Origin: JADCRZ01 sp037718865
Lineage (GTDB): Bacteria; Bacteroidota; Bacteroidia; Chitinophagales; Chitinophagaceae
DNA: 64,000 bases
Assembly: GCA_037718865.1 (NCBI GenBank)
Contig: JBBJMP010000004.1
Span: 1-64,000, forward strand
Direction: 5' to 3'
This document shows, piece after piece, positions 35,103 through 46,070 of the stretch (position 1 is the stretch's first letter; the number at the start of each line of letters is the position of its first letter). Made by a program: the position numbers and the translations under genes. The notes beneath the pieces were generated by a model. That model ran no database searches. It saw only the letters and a list, made by a program, of their open reading frames with translations, and was not told the DNA's origin.

Positions 35103-35382
35103 ACCTATACCTGTTTGTATCGTAGCGTGATAACGTATTCAATACACCACTTTTAAACTGCACCTTAATTGTTCATTTAATACTATCCCAGAAATATTAT
35201 TTCGACATAAAATTGCCAGAGGTTAATATCAATATAAAAAAATGCTTTTAAGTTGCTAAAACAAAAAAATATCAAAATATCGTTAGTCTTAGTAAAAAAA
35301 TCATCATAAATATTGAATTAATAAAACAAATTTTGATCATTGAAATATCTGCTATATAAATTATTAATTCAAAAAAAATTAC
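35103..35382. promoter_or_regulatory. Divergent promoter region between GH43 and susC
   Basis: A 280-bp AT-rich intergenic region between divergent operons must contain both promoters. I see no unambiguous -33/-7 pair of the Bacteroidota type and no clear operator. Confidence 0.5.
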
Positions 35383-38358
35383 ATGCAAACCAAATCAACT
35401 GTGCGGCTGATGTTTCTGCTGCTTTTTACGTTAATTACCTCTTTTGTTTTTGGGCAACAAAAAACGGTCTCTGGCAAAATAACTGACCCGGATTTAAAAC
35501 CATTGCCGGGTGCTTCTGTGAGTTTGAAAGGCATAAAAAAAGGTGTCACTACTTCGAATGATGGTAGTTTTTCTATCACTGTGCCTGCAACGTCAAAAGT
35601 ACTTGTTATTTCCAGTATAGGATATGTTGAACAGGAAATTGATATTTCCAATCAGTCAACTGTATCGGTTGTATTACAGCCGAAGGCTTCTAGTTTAAAT
35701 GAAGTAGTAGTTGTTGGTTATGGAACGCAAAAAAAATCAGATGTTACCGGCTCTATTGTAAGCGTAAGTGAAAAAGCACTTAGCGAAGTACCAGTTGCTA
35801 ATTTGGCCCAGGCGCTCACCGGACGTGCAGCAGGTGTGGATATATCCCGGACATCAACAAGGCCCGGAGAGGCAGGCCAGATAAGAATTCGTGGTGAACG
35901 TTCCTTAACAGGGTCCAACGATCCTTTATTGGTTTTAGATGGAATTCCTTTTGGCGGCAGCATTAACGATTTGAACCCGGATGATATTGCTAATGTTGAA
36001 ATATTAAAAGATGCCTCTGCCACAGCTATTTACGGATCAAGGGGCTCAAGCGGCGTTATCCTCATTACCACCAAAAAAGGAACACGGAGCGGTAAGCCTG
36101 TAGTTAGTATAAATTCCTATTACGGTATTTCAAAAATTACCAGGGCTTACCCATTGATGAATGCGAAAGAGTTTACCCAGTATAGGCTTGATGCAAATTA
36201 CAGTGCAGGAAATACCGCTGATGAACAAGTGGGAATAGCTAATGGTACTAATACAGATTGGCAGAAACTAGTTTACCAGAAAGGTTTCACCTCAGATAAC
36301 CAAATAAGCGTTGCTGGTGGAAACGATAAAACACAATACGGACTTGGATTAGGATATTATAAGGAACAGGGCATTTTTAATTTCATTTCCCTCGAAAGGT
36401 ACAACCTGAGAGCGACCATTGATCAAAAAATAGGAAACAGAATCAAAATAGGATTAAACACATTGAATAACTTAAACTATAATAATGGGCAGGACCTAAA
36501 TCCGATGCTTAATATTCTGCGTATTGCGCCCATGGGATCTCCTTATTTGCCAGATGGAACTTTTAATTACATTCCAGGAATTGGATCGCAGGATGGTAAC
36601 CTTAACCCACTCCTGTTAAACGGCCATAAGGATATTATGAAAAACAGGCAAAGAAGGATAAGGACTTTCAACAGTATTTACGGAGAAGTAGAAATATTTA
36701 AAGGTTTTAAATACCGGATAAACGTTGGTTTGGATTTTAGCCAGCAATACACAGGAAGCTTTAACGGCGCTGGTTCCTACTTTAGTGGTGGTTACACAGA
36801 CCAGCAAGGCACTTTAAATCCGCTGGTAAATAATGCCCAGGTTACAAATGGAGAATCCTGGAGATACCTGTTAGAAAATTTGCTGACTTATGATAAAACT
36901 ATTAAAGAAAAACACCGGTTATCTTTTACTGGTTTGTTTAGCAGTGAGCAAAGCCAGAATTTCAGCAGTAGCTTTAATGCTACAGCACTTCCGGCAAACT
37001 ACATACAGGATTATAATTTTTTACAGGCCCGAACCGTTACGGTAAATGGTAACAATAACTTCTTTTCCAAACAAGGGTTATTATCTTTTATGGGACGTTT
37101 AAATTATGCTTACGATAATCGTTACTTGCTTACGGCGACCGTTAGACGAGATGGGTCCTCGGTTCTGTCACCCGGTAATCAGTGGTTTACATACCCTGCT
37201 GTATCGTTGGGGTGGAACATAGCCAAAGAAGAATTCATGTACAAAGCTGATTATGTATCCAATTTAAAATTAAGAGCAGGATGGGGCACTACATCAAACC
37301 AGGGCATTGCGCCTTATTCTACACTAGGGGGCCTATCTACAAATTCTTATAATTATGGCAATACAAATGTTACCGGATATTTTGTAAATGCTTTACCCAA
37401 TGCAAATTTAAAGTGGGAGTCTACCACCAACACCAATGTGGGTATTGATTTCGGTTTCTTAAAAAACAGAATTAGTGGTTCGTTTGACTATTACACCCAG
37501 AAAACAAAAGACATCCTGGTTAATAAAAGTCTTCCCATTAGTAATGGTGCATCAAGCTTTGTAACCAATGCTGCTAAAACAAAAGGGCATGGAGTAGAAA
37601 TAAGCTTAAGTACAATTAATGTTCAAACTAAAAGTGGTTTCACTTGGTCTACAGATGTTAACTTCTCTGTTAACAGGAATGAAATAGTACAGTTAACAGA
37701 TCCTACACTAAAGCAGGATGTGGGTAATGGCTGGTTTGTGGGGCAGCCTCTGTCAGTAATTTATGACTATACCAAAATAGGTATATGGCAAACTAGAGAA
37801 GCAGCCCAGGCGACTTCGTTTAATACTAAACCTGGAAGAATAAAAGTGGCGGACTTAAACAACGATGGAAAGATTGATGCAAGTGACAGATCGATTATAG
37901 GAAACTTTCAGCCAGATTGGGTTGGGGGTATGACTAACCGGGTCAACTATAAAAATTTCGACCTTTCCTTTGTGATGTTTGCGAGGTGGGGTGGAACAAT
38001 TGTGAATGGTCTTTTCCAGAGTACTTCCGGTGGTGGCCCTTTTGGATTCTTCGGGCAAGGCAGAACCAATGTTCTTAAATATGACTATTGGACTACTACA
38101 AACCCAACAAATGCTTTTCCTCAGCCTGACGGCAAGACTAATAATGCAGATTATTATTCTACCCTTGGATATATGAATGGAACATTCGTTAAAATGAGAA
38201 GTATAAATCTGGGGTATAATCTTCCTTTCAAATTAAATGACAAATTGGGAATTCAATCGCTTAGAATTTATCTGTCTGCACAGAATCCATTTTTAATTTA
38301 TGCTCCAATTGTGAGGGGATGGCTTTGCAATAGATCCGGAAGGAACAGGATTTGGTAA
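35383..38358 (+). CDS. susC: SusC-like TonB-dependent glycan importer, frameshifted at the C-terminus
   Basis: A 991-residue outer-membrane porin: signal peptide (1-24), carboxypeptidase-D-like domain (about 28-105), plug domain (about 115-220) and beta-barrel. After SAQNPFLIYAPIVR the frame changes at GGGG (38315-38318) and ends early. Removing one G lets the frame run to TAG at 38468-38470 with the expected end ...TSAWILGVNLKF, the terminal barrel strand and aromatic end that SusC proteins need for assembly. As written, the last ~50 residues are lost. With SusD it would import manno-oligosaccharides. Confidence 0.93.
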   Translation: MQTKSTVRLMFLLLFTLITSFVFGQQKTVSGKITDPDLKPLPGASVSLKGIKKGVTTSNDGSFSITVPATSKVLVISSIGYVEQEIDISNQSTVSVVLQPKASSLNEVVVVGYGTQKKSDVTGSIVSVSEKALSEVPVANLAQALTGRAAGVDISRTSTRPGEAGQIRIRGERSLTGSNDPLLVLDGIPFGGSINDLNPDDIANVEILKDASATAIYGSRGSSGVILITTKKGTRSGKPVVSINSYYGISKITRAYPLMNAKEFTQYRLDANYSAGNTADEQVGIANGTNTDWQKLVYQKGFTSDNQISVAGGNDKTQYGLGLGYYKEQGIFNFISLERYNLRATIDQKIGNRIKIGLNTLNNLNYNNGQDLNPMLNILRIAPMGSPYLPDGTFNYIPGIGSQDGNLNPLLLNGHKDIMKNRQRRIRTFNSIYGEVEIFKGFKYRINVGLDFSQQYTGSFNGAGSYFSGGYTDQQGTLNPLVNNAQVTNGESWRYLLENLLTYDKTIKEKHRLSFTGLFSSEQSQNFSSSFNATALPANYIQDYNFLQARTVTVNGNNNFFSKQGLLSFMGRLNYAYDNRYLLTATVRRDGSSVLSPGNQWFTYPAVSLGWNIAKEEFMYKADYVSNLKLRAGWGTTSNQGIAPYSTLGGLSTNSYNYGNTNVTGYFVNALPNANLKWESTTNTNVGIDFGFLKNRISGSFDYYTQKTKDILVNKSLPISNGASSFVTNAAKTKGHGVEISLSTINVQTKSGFTWSTDVNFSVNRNEIVQLTDPTLKQDVGNGWFVGQPLSVIYDYTKIGIWQTREAAQATSFNTKPGRIKVADLNNDGKIDASDRSIIGNFQPDWVGGMTNRVNYKNFDLSFVMFARWGGTIVNGLFQSTSGGGPFGFFGQGRTNVLKYDYWTTTNPTNAFPQPDGKTNNADYYSTLGYMNGTFVKMRSINLGYNLPFKLNDKLGIQSLRIYLSAQNPFLIYAPIVRGWLCNRSGRNRIW

Positions 38359-38509
38359 CGTAATAGGTTCGCAGGGCGGCACTTCAGCGGTACCTGGGAG
38401 GGCAGTCACAATCAATGTGCAGACTCCACCAACAAGTGCATGGATATTAGGTGTTAACCTGAAATTTTAGATGATTAGAATTTATAAAAAAGTACAAAAA
38501 TTTTCAAAT

Positions 38510-40282
38510 ATGAAATATATAACTAAAATTACCGGTATTGGATTTTTAATCGCACTGATACTCACATCATCTTGTAAAAAGGTGTTGGATGAAGAAAACA
38601 GGTCCAATATTACTCCTGGCATTTTTTCTACACCTTTAGGGTTACAGGCAGGGTTAAATGCATGTTATTCTAATCTGCGTTACCTTTATGGGCAAGAGCC
38701 TCAACTATATAATTCTGAAGCCGGAGTAGATGAAACACAGAGAGGAAATGGTGCCAGCACCCAGATGTTTTTTTATAATACCCAACCATCCGAGGGCAAT
38801 GTGGCTCTTTTATGGAATCTTTCGTACCAAAGCATAAATACTCTTAATGGAGTAATAGAGAAAGGCCCTGACGTCACCCTTCCAATCCTGACAAAAACAA
38901 CCCTCATTTCTGAGGCTAAGTTTCTCAGGGCATTTTACTATTTTACATTAGTACAAACATTTGGAGATGTTAGTTTGCACCTTAATTTTAATACAAATCC
39001 TTCATCTGCAGATTCACGCCAGCCGATTGCTGATGTATATAAAGCTATAGTTAAAGATTTAACAGAAGCGGCGGCAGGCCTGCCCAACAAACCTGCGATT
39101 TCAAAAGGCCAGGCATCCAAATCCACTGCTTTATTTCTACTGGCAAAAGTGTACCTCACAAGGGGTTGGTCTTCTGCGACGCAACCTACAGATTTTCAAA
39201 ATGCCTATACTACCGCAACGGGGATTATGACTGATAAGGTTTTATATGGTCTTGACTTGTGGCAGGATTTTAAAGATGTGAATGCTAATGGAAACGATTA
39301 TGGAAAAGAAATTTTATGGGTAGTAGACCGGAACACAAACATAACAGCATCTGAAACCAATTATGGCGGCGGCGGCGGCGGATCACCTTTTGGTGGAAAT
39401 AAAGAGAACCGGGCAAATTTTTATTTCCGGTCAAATTATTCGGGAACTTTGATCAATGTAAATCAGGGGATTCCTGGCGCAACGGCAGCTAATTTTGTTA
39501 TGATGAACAGGGATATTATTAATGGCCGACCCTTTAACCGGATAATGCCATCCAATTATACTTTCAATATTGTTTTTGGAGAAAGAATTAATGATTCACG
39601 CTATGACAAAACCTTTCAAACAACCTGGATATATAACCGTGGTGATGTCGTTGCTGCTACCATTGCAGCCGCAACGGGCAGGGGTACATTGATCAACAAT
39701 GTTGACACAGCTATCTGGATGCCCGGTCAAGCTGTGTCAGTATCGCAACGTCTGGCTTTAAAGGGAGCGATTGTAACACCAGATGCTTACAGTGGTTCTT
39801 TATATCCGAATTTGTCAAAGTATGATGATCCCACCAAACTGTCAATTAACGACGCTTCGGAAAGGCCATTTGTAATGTTCAGATTCTCTGAATTATACCT
39901 GATAGCGGCAGAAGCTGCCTTTAAAGGAGGAGCAACGATGCAAAATGCAGCAGACATGATAAATGTGCTCAGGCAACGTGCAGCATACAGATCCACCAAC
40001 TCTGCTGCACAAAATTCTGCCGCCGCTTCCGCCCAAACTTTTACTGCAAGTAACGTAACACTTGATTTTATTCTTGATGAATATTCCCGTGAATTGTTTG
40101 GAGAATGGAGAAGGTGGTATGACCTTGTAAGGACAAAGACTCTAGCAGCCCGGGTGGCAGCCTATAATGCAGATGCAGCAACAGGATTTAAAACTCCAAG
40201 GGATCTCCTGAAACCAATTCCTCAATCACAGATTGACCTGGTAACTGAAGGCCCCGCATATCCCCAGAATCCAGGGTATTAA
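38510..40282 (+). CDS. susD: SusD/RagB-like surface glycan-binding lipoprotein
   Basis: The start at 38510 (MKYITKITGI) gives a proper lipoprotein signal ending TSSC. The upstream ATG at 38471 would add 13 residues before it and is unlikely. The ~590-residue product has the SusD TPR-like and RagB domains, with LYLIAAEAAFKGG and the C-terminal ELFGEWRRWYDLVRTK. It caps SusC and binds the glycan. It starts 39 bp after the restored susC stop. Confidence 0.93.
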   Translation: MKYITKITGIGFLIALILTSSCKKVLDEENRSNITPGIFSTPLGLQAGLNACYSNLRYLYGQEPQLYNSEAGVDETQRGNGASTQMFFYNTQPSEGNVALLWNLSYQSINTLNGVIEKGPDVTLPILTKTTLISEAKFLRAFYYFTLVQTFGDVSLHLNFNTNPSSADSRQPIADVYKAIVKDLTEAAAGLPNKPAISKGQASKSTALFLLAKVYLTRGWSSATQPTDFQNAYTTATGIMTDKVLYGLDLWQDFKDVNANGNDYGKEILWVVDRNTNITASETNYGGGGGGSPFGGNKENRANFYFRSNYSGTLINVNQGIPGATAANFVMMNRDIINGRPFNRIMPSNYTFNIVFGERINDSRYDKTFQTTWIYNRGDVVAATIAAATGRGTLINNVDTAIWMPGQAVSVSQRLALKGAIVTPDAYSGSLYPNLSKYDDPTKLSINDASERPFVMFRFSELYLIAAEAAFKGGATMQNAADMINVLRQRAAYRSTNSAAQNSAAASAQTFTASNVTLDFILDEYSRELFGEWRRWYDLVRTKTLAARVAAYNADAATGFKTPRDLLKPIPQSQIDLVTEGPAYPQNPGY

Positions 40283-40316
40283 ATCAGAACTAAGTGTAAA
40301 TAAAATATTGCTTTTT

Positions 40317-40350
40317 TAAAAACCGGGGGTCACGCTCACCCTCGGTTTTT
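40317..40350 (+). terminator. Intrinsic terminator after susCD
   Basis: AAAACCGGGGGT and ACCCTCGGTTTT form a 12-bp stem (one mismatch) with a short loop, followed by TT. It lies 35 bp after the susD stop. The rest of the gap to the sulfatase gene (40351-40757) shows no gene or clear signal. Confidence 0.75.
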
Positions 40351-40757
40351 AATTTCAGTAAACCCAATCATTTACAAATTGGCAACTGGCAGCAGAAAAA
40401 CGCAATAGTTGGTCTATAGGTCTTCGCAAAAATAAATTGCAAACAAAACCACAAGCCGAAGTTGAAAGAAATTTTCAAATGGTAATTCAAATACCTCGTC
40501 GTTTTTTTTTAACTGGTATTGCGTGTCTTACCAAAGTTTTTTACTTCCTGGTTTACATTTTAAGGCACACCATTCAATGAAAATGAATACTGTTTGAAGG
40601 ATTTTCGATTAATGGAATGAGAAAACAATTCGCCCAAGTTATATCGTTACATTACGGCAATGAATTTTGGCGAGATTCAATAGTTGACAGCGAACTCCAC
40701 TGACTTGCAGCATACTTTTGTGCAAGCAATTTTATTTTTGTATGCTTTTTGTCCCTC

Positions 40758-42527
40758 TTACGGTTTTTTGATAAAGCTATTTTTTCCCGGCATCAAACGC
40801 AACAAATTAATTTCAGCGACATTATCATTTTGAATTTGGGATGCCCGGAGTTTTATAACCTGTTTGCCACTGGTAATATGGTAAGTGCCTATAACTAAGC
40901 GTTTCCATCCACTCATTTCATATGCCTCTTTTCTTGGCACTCTGTCAGGGCTTCGAATTTGTTTTGAATAAAACGCATTTTTAATAACTGCTTCTTTATT
41001 TTCACTCCCTATGCTGCAAATAATGTGGGAACCAACATCGCTTTTTTTACACAAGTAGTCAATCTCCACTACATAATTCCCTGGATTTTTACAATCAATT
41101 TCCCAATAAATGCTGTCATTGGTGTTATTCCATGTTTCCACCCAATCATGCGCCCAGCCATGACCTTCTTTAAATTTTATTCCGGCAGATAATGTTGCTT
41201 CAAAAGCCGGCAGTTCTGCTCCCAAAGTTGAAAGGACAACAGGCCTGCTATATAGGAAACCTGCTGTAGCATTGGTAAACCATGTTTTATAATCATTGAA
41301 GTAATGTGTTGTTATGTCGCTTTTTTCTGATGAAAGATCATTTTTTTCTTCGGGATCTTTCGAGATGTCATATAAAAAAGATTTGTTGTTTTCGAATACA
41401 AAACGAAATTGATCATAACGAAAGCCTCCTGAATTTTTTTCTGCAGGTACCTCCATAAAATTTACATGAGTGTATAGATTCCGATGAGTATCGAAGGCAG
41501 CCGTGTCCTTTAATATTAAGGATGCAAGGCTTACGCCTGCAAGAGGCTTGCCGGGTATATTTTTTAAATTACACAAATCCCGCAGGGTTGGATAAATATC
41601 AATATGCCCTGCGTATGTTTCAATCGTTTGCCCCGGCTGAATGTGATTTTTCCAACTGACAAAAAAAGGAACCCGGGTACCGCCTTCATGAACAGTTCCC
41701 TTTATACCTCTCATCATTCCGTTATACCGGATGGTGTTGGGGCCGTTATCCGATAAGAAAATAACTATGGTATTTTCTTCCAGGTTATTTTCTTTCAGAA
41801 AACGTAAAACTCTGCCAACATTGTCGTCCACGTTTTCCACCATTCCATACACACTGGCCAATTCACTATCCAGGCCTTTGGCTTTATATTTATTAAAGTA
41901 TTTATCAGGCACCTGAAACGGAGAATGCGGCGCATTGTAAGGAATATAACAAAGAAAAGGCTTGTCTTTATTCGCCGACATAAATTTTAATGCAGCATTT
42001 GTCAACACATCTGTGATATACCCTTTTGTATTTACCGTTTTCCCATTATGTTCAAGTTGGGTATTAAAATAGTTAGACCAATGCCCGGCGCAGAATCCTA
42101 AAAATTCATCAAACCCTTGGTCGTTTGGGCGGTTGGGGTACTGTTGGCCATTATGCCATTTACCAAATATTCCTGTGTGATAACCGTTAGCCTTAAATAA
42201 TTCTGCAATAGTTGTTTCTTCGGTATCCATTATTTCAAGCCCTTTGGAAACTGATAATACGCCGGTATTTAAATGATACCTGCCTGTTAAAATGCTAGCT
42301 CTTGAGGGAGCGCATAAAGGACTCACATAAAAATTGGTAAATTCCTTCCCGCTTTTTGCCAGCTTATCTAACTGCGGTGTTTCAAGTACCCGATTGCCAT
42401 GCAAGCTTAAGTCTCCCCATCCCTGGTCATCTGTGAGAATTATTACAACATTGGGTTTAATTTGAGCAAAAGCCAAAGTATTAATCAGCAACGTGAATGA
42501 TATAAGAAAATATTTATAGTAAGTCAT
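40758..42527 (-). CDS. Secreted type I sulfatase
   Basis: A 589-residue sulfatase with a signal peptide ending AFAQ. The DDQGWGD metal motif (33-39) and the sulfatase signature LCAPSRASILTGR, with Cys72 to be converted to formylglycine, are present. A C-terminal beta-sandwich (about 450-580) may bind glycan. A sulfatase suggests a sulfated target or decoration. Transcribed convergently to susCD. No maturase gene is in the window. Confidence 0.88.
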   Translation of the reverse strand: MTYYKYFLISFTLLINTLAFAQIKPNVVIILTDDQGWGDLSLHGNRVLETPQLDKLAKSGKEFTNFYVSPLCAPSRASILTGRYHLNTGVLSVSKGLEIMDTEETTIAELFKANGYHTGIFGKWHNGQQYPNRPNDQGFDEFLGFCAGHWSNYFNTQLEHNGKTVNTKGYITDVLTNAALKFMSANKDKPFLCYIPYNAPHSPFQVPDKYFNKYKAKGLDSELASVYGMVENVDDNVGRVLRFLKENNLEENTIVIFLSDNGPNTIRYNGMMRGIKGTVHEGGTRVPFFVSWKNHIQPGQTIETYAGHIDIYPTLRDLCNLKNIPGKPLAGVSLASLILKDTAAFDTHRNLYTHVNFMEVPAEKNSGGFRYDQFRFVFENNKSFLYDISKDPEEKNDLSSEKSDITTHYFNDYKTWFTNATAGFLYSRPVVLSTLGAELPAFEATLSAGIKFKEGHGWAHDWVETWNNTNDSIYWEIDCKNPGNYVVEIDYLCKKSDVGSHIICSIGSENKEAVIKNAFYSKQIRSPDRVPRKEAYEMSGWKRLVIGTYHITSGKQVIKLRASQIQNDNVAEINLLRLMPGKNSFIKKP

Positions 42528-42765
42528 TAAGATTTTAATTTTTTGACTAAAGTATTTAAATAATAATCGGTTTTATAAAAAGGAATTACTAAAAAACTGA
42601 GGTAACCAACCTGGCAAATGCAGCGGTATATGAAAAATATTTCAGCCCGGCATCAAAACCAGGTAAAGATAAATAAGTTGTCCGTTTGCCGTAACCGCAA
42701 CACAATAGCGACTCCTGTAAGTGGGGGAATAATAAATTTGTCGTTACGCAATATTTCATTGTTAC

Positions 42766-43650
42766 TTATATAAATGTACGGAAACCTACTGCGTTAAATT
42801 CCAGCCTGAATTCTTTGGGCGTACATTTTTTTCTCTTTTTAAAAACCCTGTTGAAGTTTGAAATGTTATTAAACCCACATTTAAAAGCAATTTCATTTAT
42901 ACTGTGCGTAGTATCTATCAGCATACGGGATGCATTGCCAAGTCTTATCTCATTTAAAGCGTCTATAAAGTTTTTTCCTGTTCTTGCTTTAAAGAACCGG
43001 CTAAAAGCCACTTCGCTCATGGAAACCAGTTTGGCTGCACGTCCCAGGCTTATTTCGTTTTCAAAGTTGGTGTTCAGGTAATGCATGATTGTAGCTATTC
43101 TGCGGCTATTGTAATTAATCGTTTCCGCACCTTTAACGGCCATTTCAGAAAGTGTTCTTTGGCCGGGAGAAATAGACAATTCACTTAAGATAGATACCAG
43201 CTCCAATACTGAATCAAAACCATGCTTTTCCGGCAAATTCATAATTCTTGGTTTAAGGGCCTTTATCGTTTCTTCGGAAAATAAAATACCCCGAAACGAC
43301 TGTTCAAACATAGAGCGAATGTTACGCATCTGATTGCGTTGCAACAACTTTTCATCGAATAAGTCCCGGTGAAATTGAATGGTGATTTCTGTAATTTTTT
43401 TGCTTTTACATTTATGATTAAACCAACCATGCTGTAAGTTCGGTCCAAGTAATACTAACTCCAGGTCATTAATAGAATCAATATGGCTTCCAACTACTCT
43501 CTTTACACCTTTTGCATTAAAAATAAAGTTTAGTTCAAATTCTTCATGGTAATGCAAAGGAAAATCAAATCCAGCCTTTACACGATAGAATAATGTAAAA
43601 CAGTCGCTTTGTGTCAGGGGAGTTATTTCGTGTAATACATCGGCCTTCAT
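42766..43650 (-). CDS. AraC-family transcriptional regulator
   Basis: A 294-residue regulator with an N-terminal cupin (about 20-90, HYHEEFELNFIF) that would bind sugar, and a C-terminal double HTH (about 195-290, ISLGRAAKLVSMSEVAFSRF and HSINEIAFKCGFNNISNF). It is divergent from the CBM35-GH26 gene and probably controls the mannan genes. No SusR or hybrid two-component regulator is present in the window. Confidence 0.88.
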   Translation of the reverse strand: MKADVLHEITPLTQSDCFTLFYRVKAGFDFPLHYHEEFELNFIFNAKGVKRVVGSHIDSINDLELVLLGPNLQHGWFNHKCKSKKITEITIQFHRDLFDEKLLQRNQMRNIRSMFEQSFRGILFSEETIKALKPRIMNLPEKHGFDSVLELVSILSELSISPGQRTLSEMAVKGAETINYNSRRIATIMHYLNTNFENEISLGRAAKLVSMSEVAFSRFFKARTGKNFIDALNEIRLGNASRMLIDTTHSINEIAFKCGFNNISNFNRVFKKRKKCTPKEFRLEFNAVGFRTFI

Positions 43651-44120
43651 TATTTAAATATATAAAAAATGCAATGGATTGTACTAATAATATCAGTTGC
43701 TGTTTATAAACGCCAGTCATATTTAACAGGTAAAAATTGGCTATCCTTCAACAATCCGGCTATTTAAAGGTTGCATAATTAATATCCTATCCTTATTTGA
43801 TGGTCAATTTAGTATTGGCACTTGTTTATGAGTAACGAAGCGCAAAAAATATTGCAACGTTGCAGTTACCACAGCAAAAACTGTTTAACGAACTATGTCC
43901 TGTAAAGCGGTAGACATCAACACTCGAATGCTGGAATTGTTACCTACCAGAAACTGGTATTTTTTTAGCTTATACTAATCATTTTTCTTCAATCTTGTGG
44001 TAGTCTTCTAAAAATTTCTACATTCGAAATCTGATTGCAAATAGGTTTCTTTTCTTACTTAGCCGGAATGGTTGAGTAGTGTCACCTACGTTTCAAAGTA
44101 TCAATTCAAAATTGCCATAT
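43651..44120. promoter_or_regulatory. Divergent intergenic region between araC-type gene and GH26
   Basis: 470 bp separate the AraC-type gene from the secreted mannanase. The divergent genes require promoters here. No repeat or clear operator was recognised. Small ATG frames inside do not look coding. Confidence 0.4.
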
Positions 44121-46070
44121 ATGAAAAAACTTTTACTGTTTTTGTCATTTTCCGTTTTCGCATTATCCGCTTTAAATGCACAAACTTTTGTTACAAGCGT
44201 AGAAGCTGAAACTGGAGTTTTAACCGGTGTAACCATTGCGTCAGACCCCTCAAGTTCCGGTGGTCAATATGTTACCGGCTTCGATAATACCGGAGACAAA
44301 GTAACGGTAACAGTTACAGTCCCCCAAACATCCTATTACAATCTTACCATAAGGTATAGGAGCCCATTCGGCAACAAAACGCAGGATCTTTATACCAACG
44401 GCGCATTCGCAGGGAGCATTATTTTTACAAACACAAGCATTTTCACCGATTTAAACGCAGGCACAGTATCGCTGAACGCCGGTGCCAATACTATTGCAAT
44501 TCAGAAAAACTGGGGCTACATGGATGTAGATAAATTCAGCCTTTACACAATACCTGCGAATGTTTTTAATATTGCTCCCACTTTGATAGATGCCCAGGCA
44601 ACTGCAGAAGTAAAAGGCTTGTATAATTATCTTATATCTCAATTTGGCCACAGTATTATTTCCGGCTCTACCGGTGATTATTATGACAATGTAAAACAGA
44701 TTGTAGGAAAATCTCCAATGCTTAAAGCATGGGATTTTGCAAGCTACTCTCCCATGTATGCTTACAAATGGCAGAACGGCCAACATGTTTTTGGAGCAGT
44801 GGATAATCAGGACGCAGAAAATTCGATCAACTGGTACAATGCCACTGGCAAAAAAGGAATTGTTGCACTACACTGGCATTGGCATTCGCCATCTGGCGGC
44901 ACGGCAGGCACTAATACTTTTTATACCAATCAAACAACATTTGATGTTTCAAAAGCAGTGATCCCGGGTACCCAGGAAAATACAGATGTGCTTAGAGACA
45001 TCGATGCAATTGCTGTGCAACTGGCAAAACTGAGGGATGCCGGTGTTCCTGTGCTGTGGCGGCCTTTGCATGAGGCTGGAGGAGCCTGGTTCTGGTGGGG
45101 AGCAAAAGGCAGTGGCCCGGCTAAAGCACTCTGGGATATTATGTATGACAGGTTGCACAATTATTTTGGCCTGCACAATCTTATATGGGTGTGGTCAACG
45201 CCTGAAGCGGACTGGTATCCTGGAAATAATAAAGTAGACATTATGGGATACGATTCCTATCCCGGTGTTTATAATTATACGCCTCAGAAAAACATGTTTG
45301 ATCAGTTGTATAACATAACTACCGGTAACAAGCTGATTGCCATGTCAGAAAACGGTCCGATCCCGGATGTAACCAACATGTTCTCTTCTGAAGCAACCTG
45401 GTCATGGTTTATGACCTGGAACACTTTGGCTACCGATCAAAATAGCAATCAGCATTTGTTAGATGTATATAATGATGCGAGAGTAATTACGCTCGAAAAT
45501 TATGTATCTGCTCTGCCTGTATTAATAGCCGCATTTAATGCAAGGGTTTTTGAAAATAAAGTAGCCATTGATTGGACAACTACCATGGAAAATAACAGCG
45601 ATCGCTTTGAAGTTAAGCGCTCAATAAACGGCGTTGATTTTTCGCCGCTTGCTACTGTAAAAGCAAAGGGCAACAGTACTACTAAAAATAGTTACGGCAC
45701 GGTGGACAATAATCCTTCCCCAGGAATTAATTACTACCAATTAATTCAATACGATATTGATGGAAAAGCCACCGTTTACGGTATCAGGAGTGTAAATTTC
45801 AACAGCAGTACTCCAACTTATGTAAGAATATTCCCTAATCCAATGAATGGCGAAACAGTCATTTTTCTAAATAACTATGGTGGCAAAAAAATAACTGTGA
45901 ATCTTATCGACATTTCGGGTAAGGTTGTGATGCAAAGAGCAATAGAAACGGTGAACGGACAAAGTTCTTACAAGCTAAATGTAGATCCAAAATTATCAGC
46001 CGGCACCTATATTATACATGTGGAGGGCGAAGGAGGATTGATGGAAAACGTTAAAGTAATTATTAAATAA
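44121..46070 (+). CDS. Secreted CBM35-GH26 beta-mannanase with T9SS sorting domain
   Basis: Start at 44121 (MKKLLLFLSF) because it heads a signal peptide; an upstream ATG at 44079 would bury it. Domain order: CBM35-like module (about 24-145, SVEAETGVLTGVT), GH26 catalytic domain with acid/base E318 (LWRPLHEAGGAWFWWG) and nucleophile E410 (IAMSENG), a fibronectin-like linker, then a C-terminal Por-secretion/T9SS type A domain (from VRIFPNPMNGE). It should be exported across the outer membrane and attack mannan first. Confidence 0.92.
   Translation: MKKLLLFLSFSVFALSALNAQTFVTSVEAETGVLTGVTIASDPSSSGGQYVTGFDNTGDKVTVTVTVPQTSYYNLTIRYRSPFGNKTQDLYTNGAFAGSIIFTNTSIFTDLNAGTVSLNAGANTIAIQKNWGYMDVDKFSLYTIPANVFNIAPTLIDAQATAEVKGLYNYLISQFGHSIISGSTGDYYDNVKQIVGKSPMLKAWDFASYSPMYAYKWQNGQHVFGAVDNQDAENSINWYNATGKKGIVALHWHWHSPSGGTAGTNTFYTNQTTFDVSKAVIPGTQENTDVLRDIDAIAVQLAKLRDAGVPVLWRPLHEAGGAWFWWGAKGSGPAKALWDIMYDRLHNYFGLHNLIWVWSTPEADWYPGNNKVDIMGYDSYPGVYNYTPQKNMFDQLYNITTGNKLIAMSENGPIPDVTNMFSSEATWSWFMTWNTLATDQNSNQHLLDVYNDARVITLENYVSALPVLIAAFNARVFENKVAIDWTTTMENNSDRFEVKRSINGVDFSPLATVKAKGNSTTKNSYGTVDNNPSPGINYYQLIQYDIDGKATVYGIRSVNFNSSTPTYVRIFPNPMNGETVIFLNNYGGKKITVNLIDISGKVVMQRAIETVNGQSSYKLNVDPKLSAGTYIIHVEGEGGLMENVKVIIK

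Noticed and set aside
35379..35651. Minus-strand ORF at the susC start
   Set aside because: Antisense shadow of the signal peptide and carboxypeptidase-D-like domain of SusC.
43828..43910. Short ATG frame upstream of the CBM35-GH26 gene
   Set aside because: About 25 codons, no ribosome-binding site and no sign of conservation; more likely part of the untranslated regulatory region.
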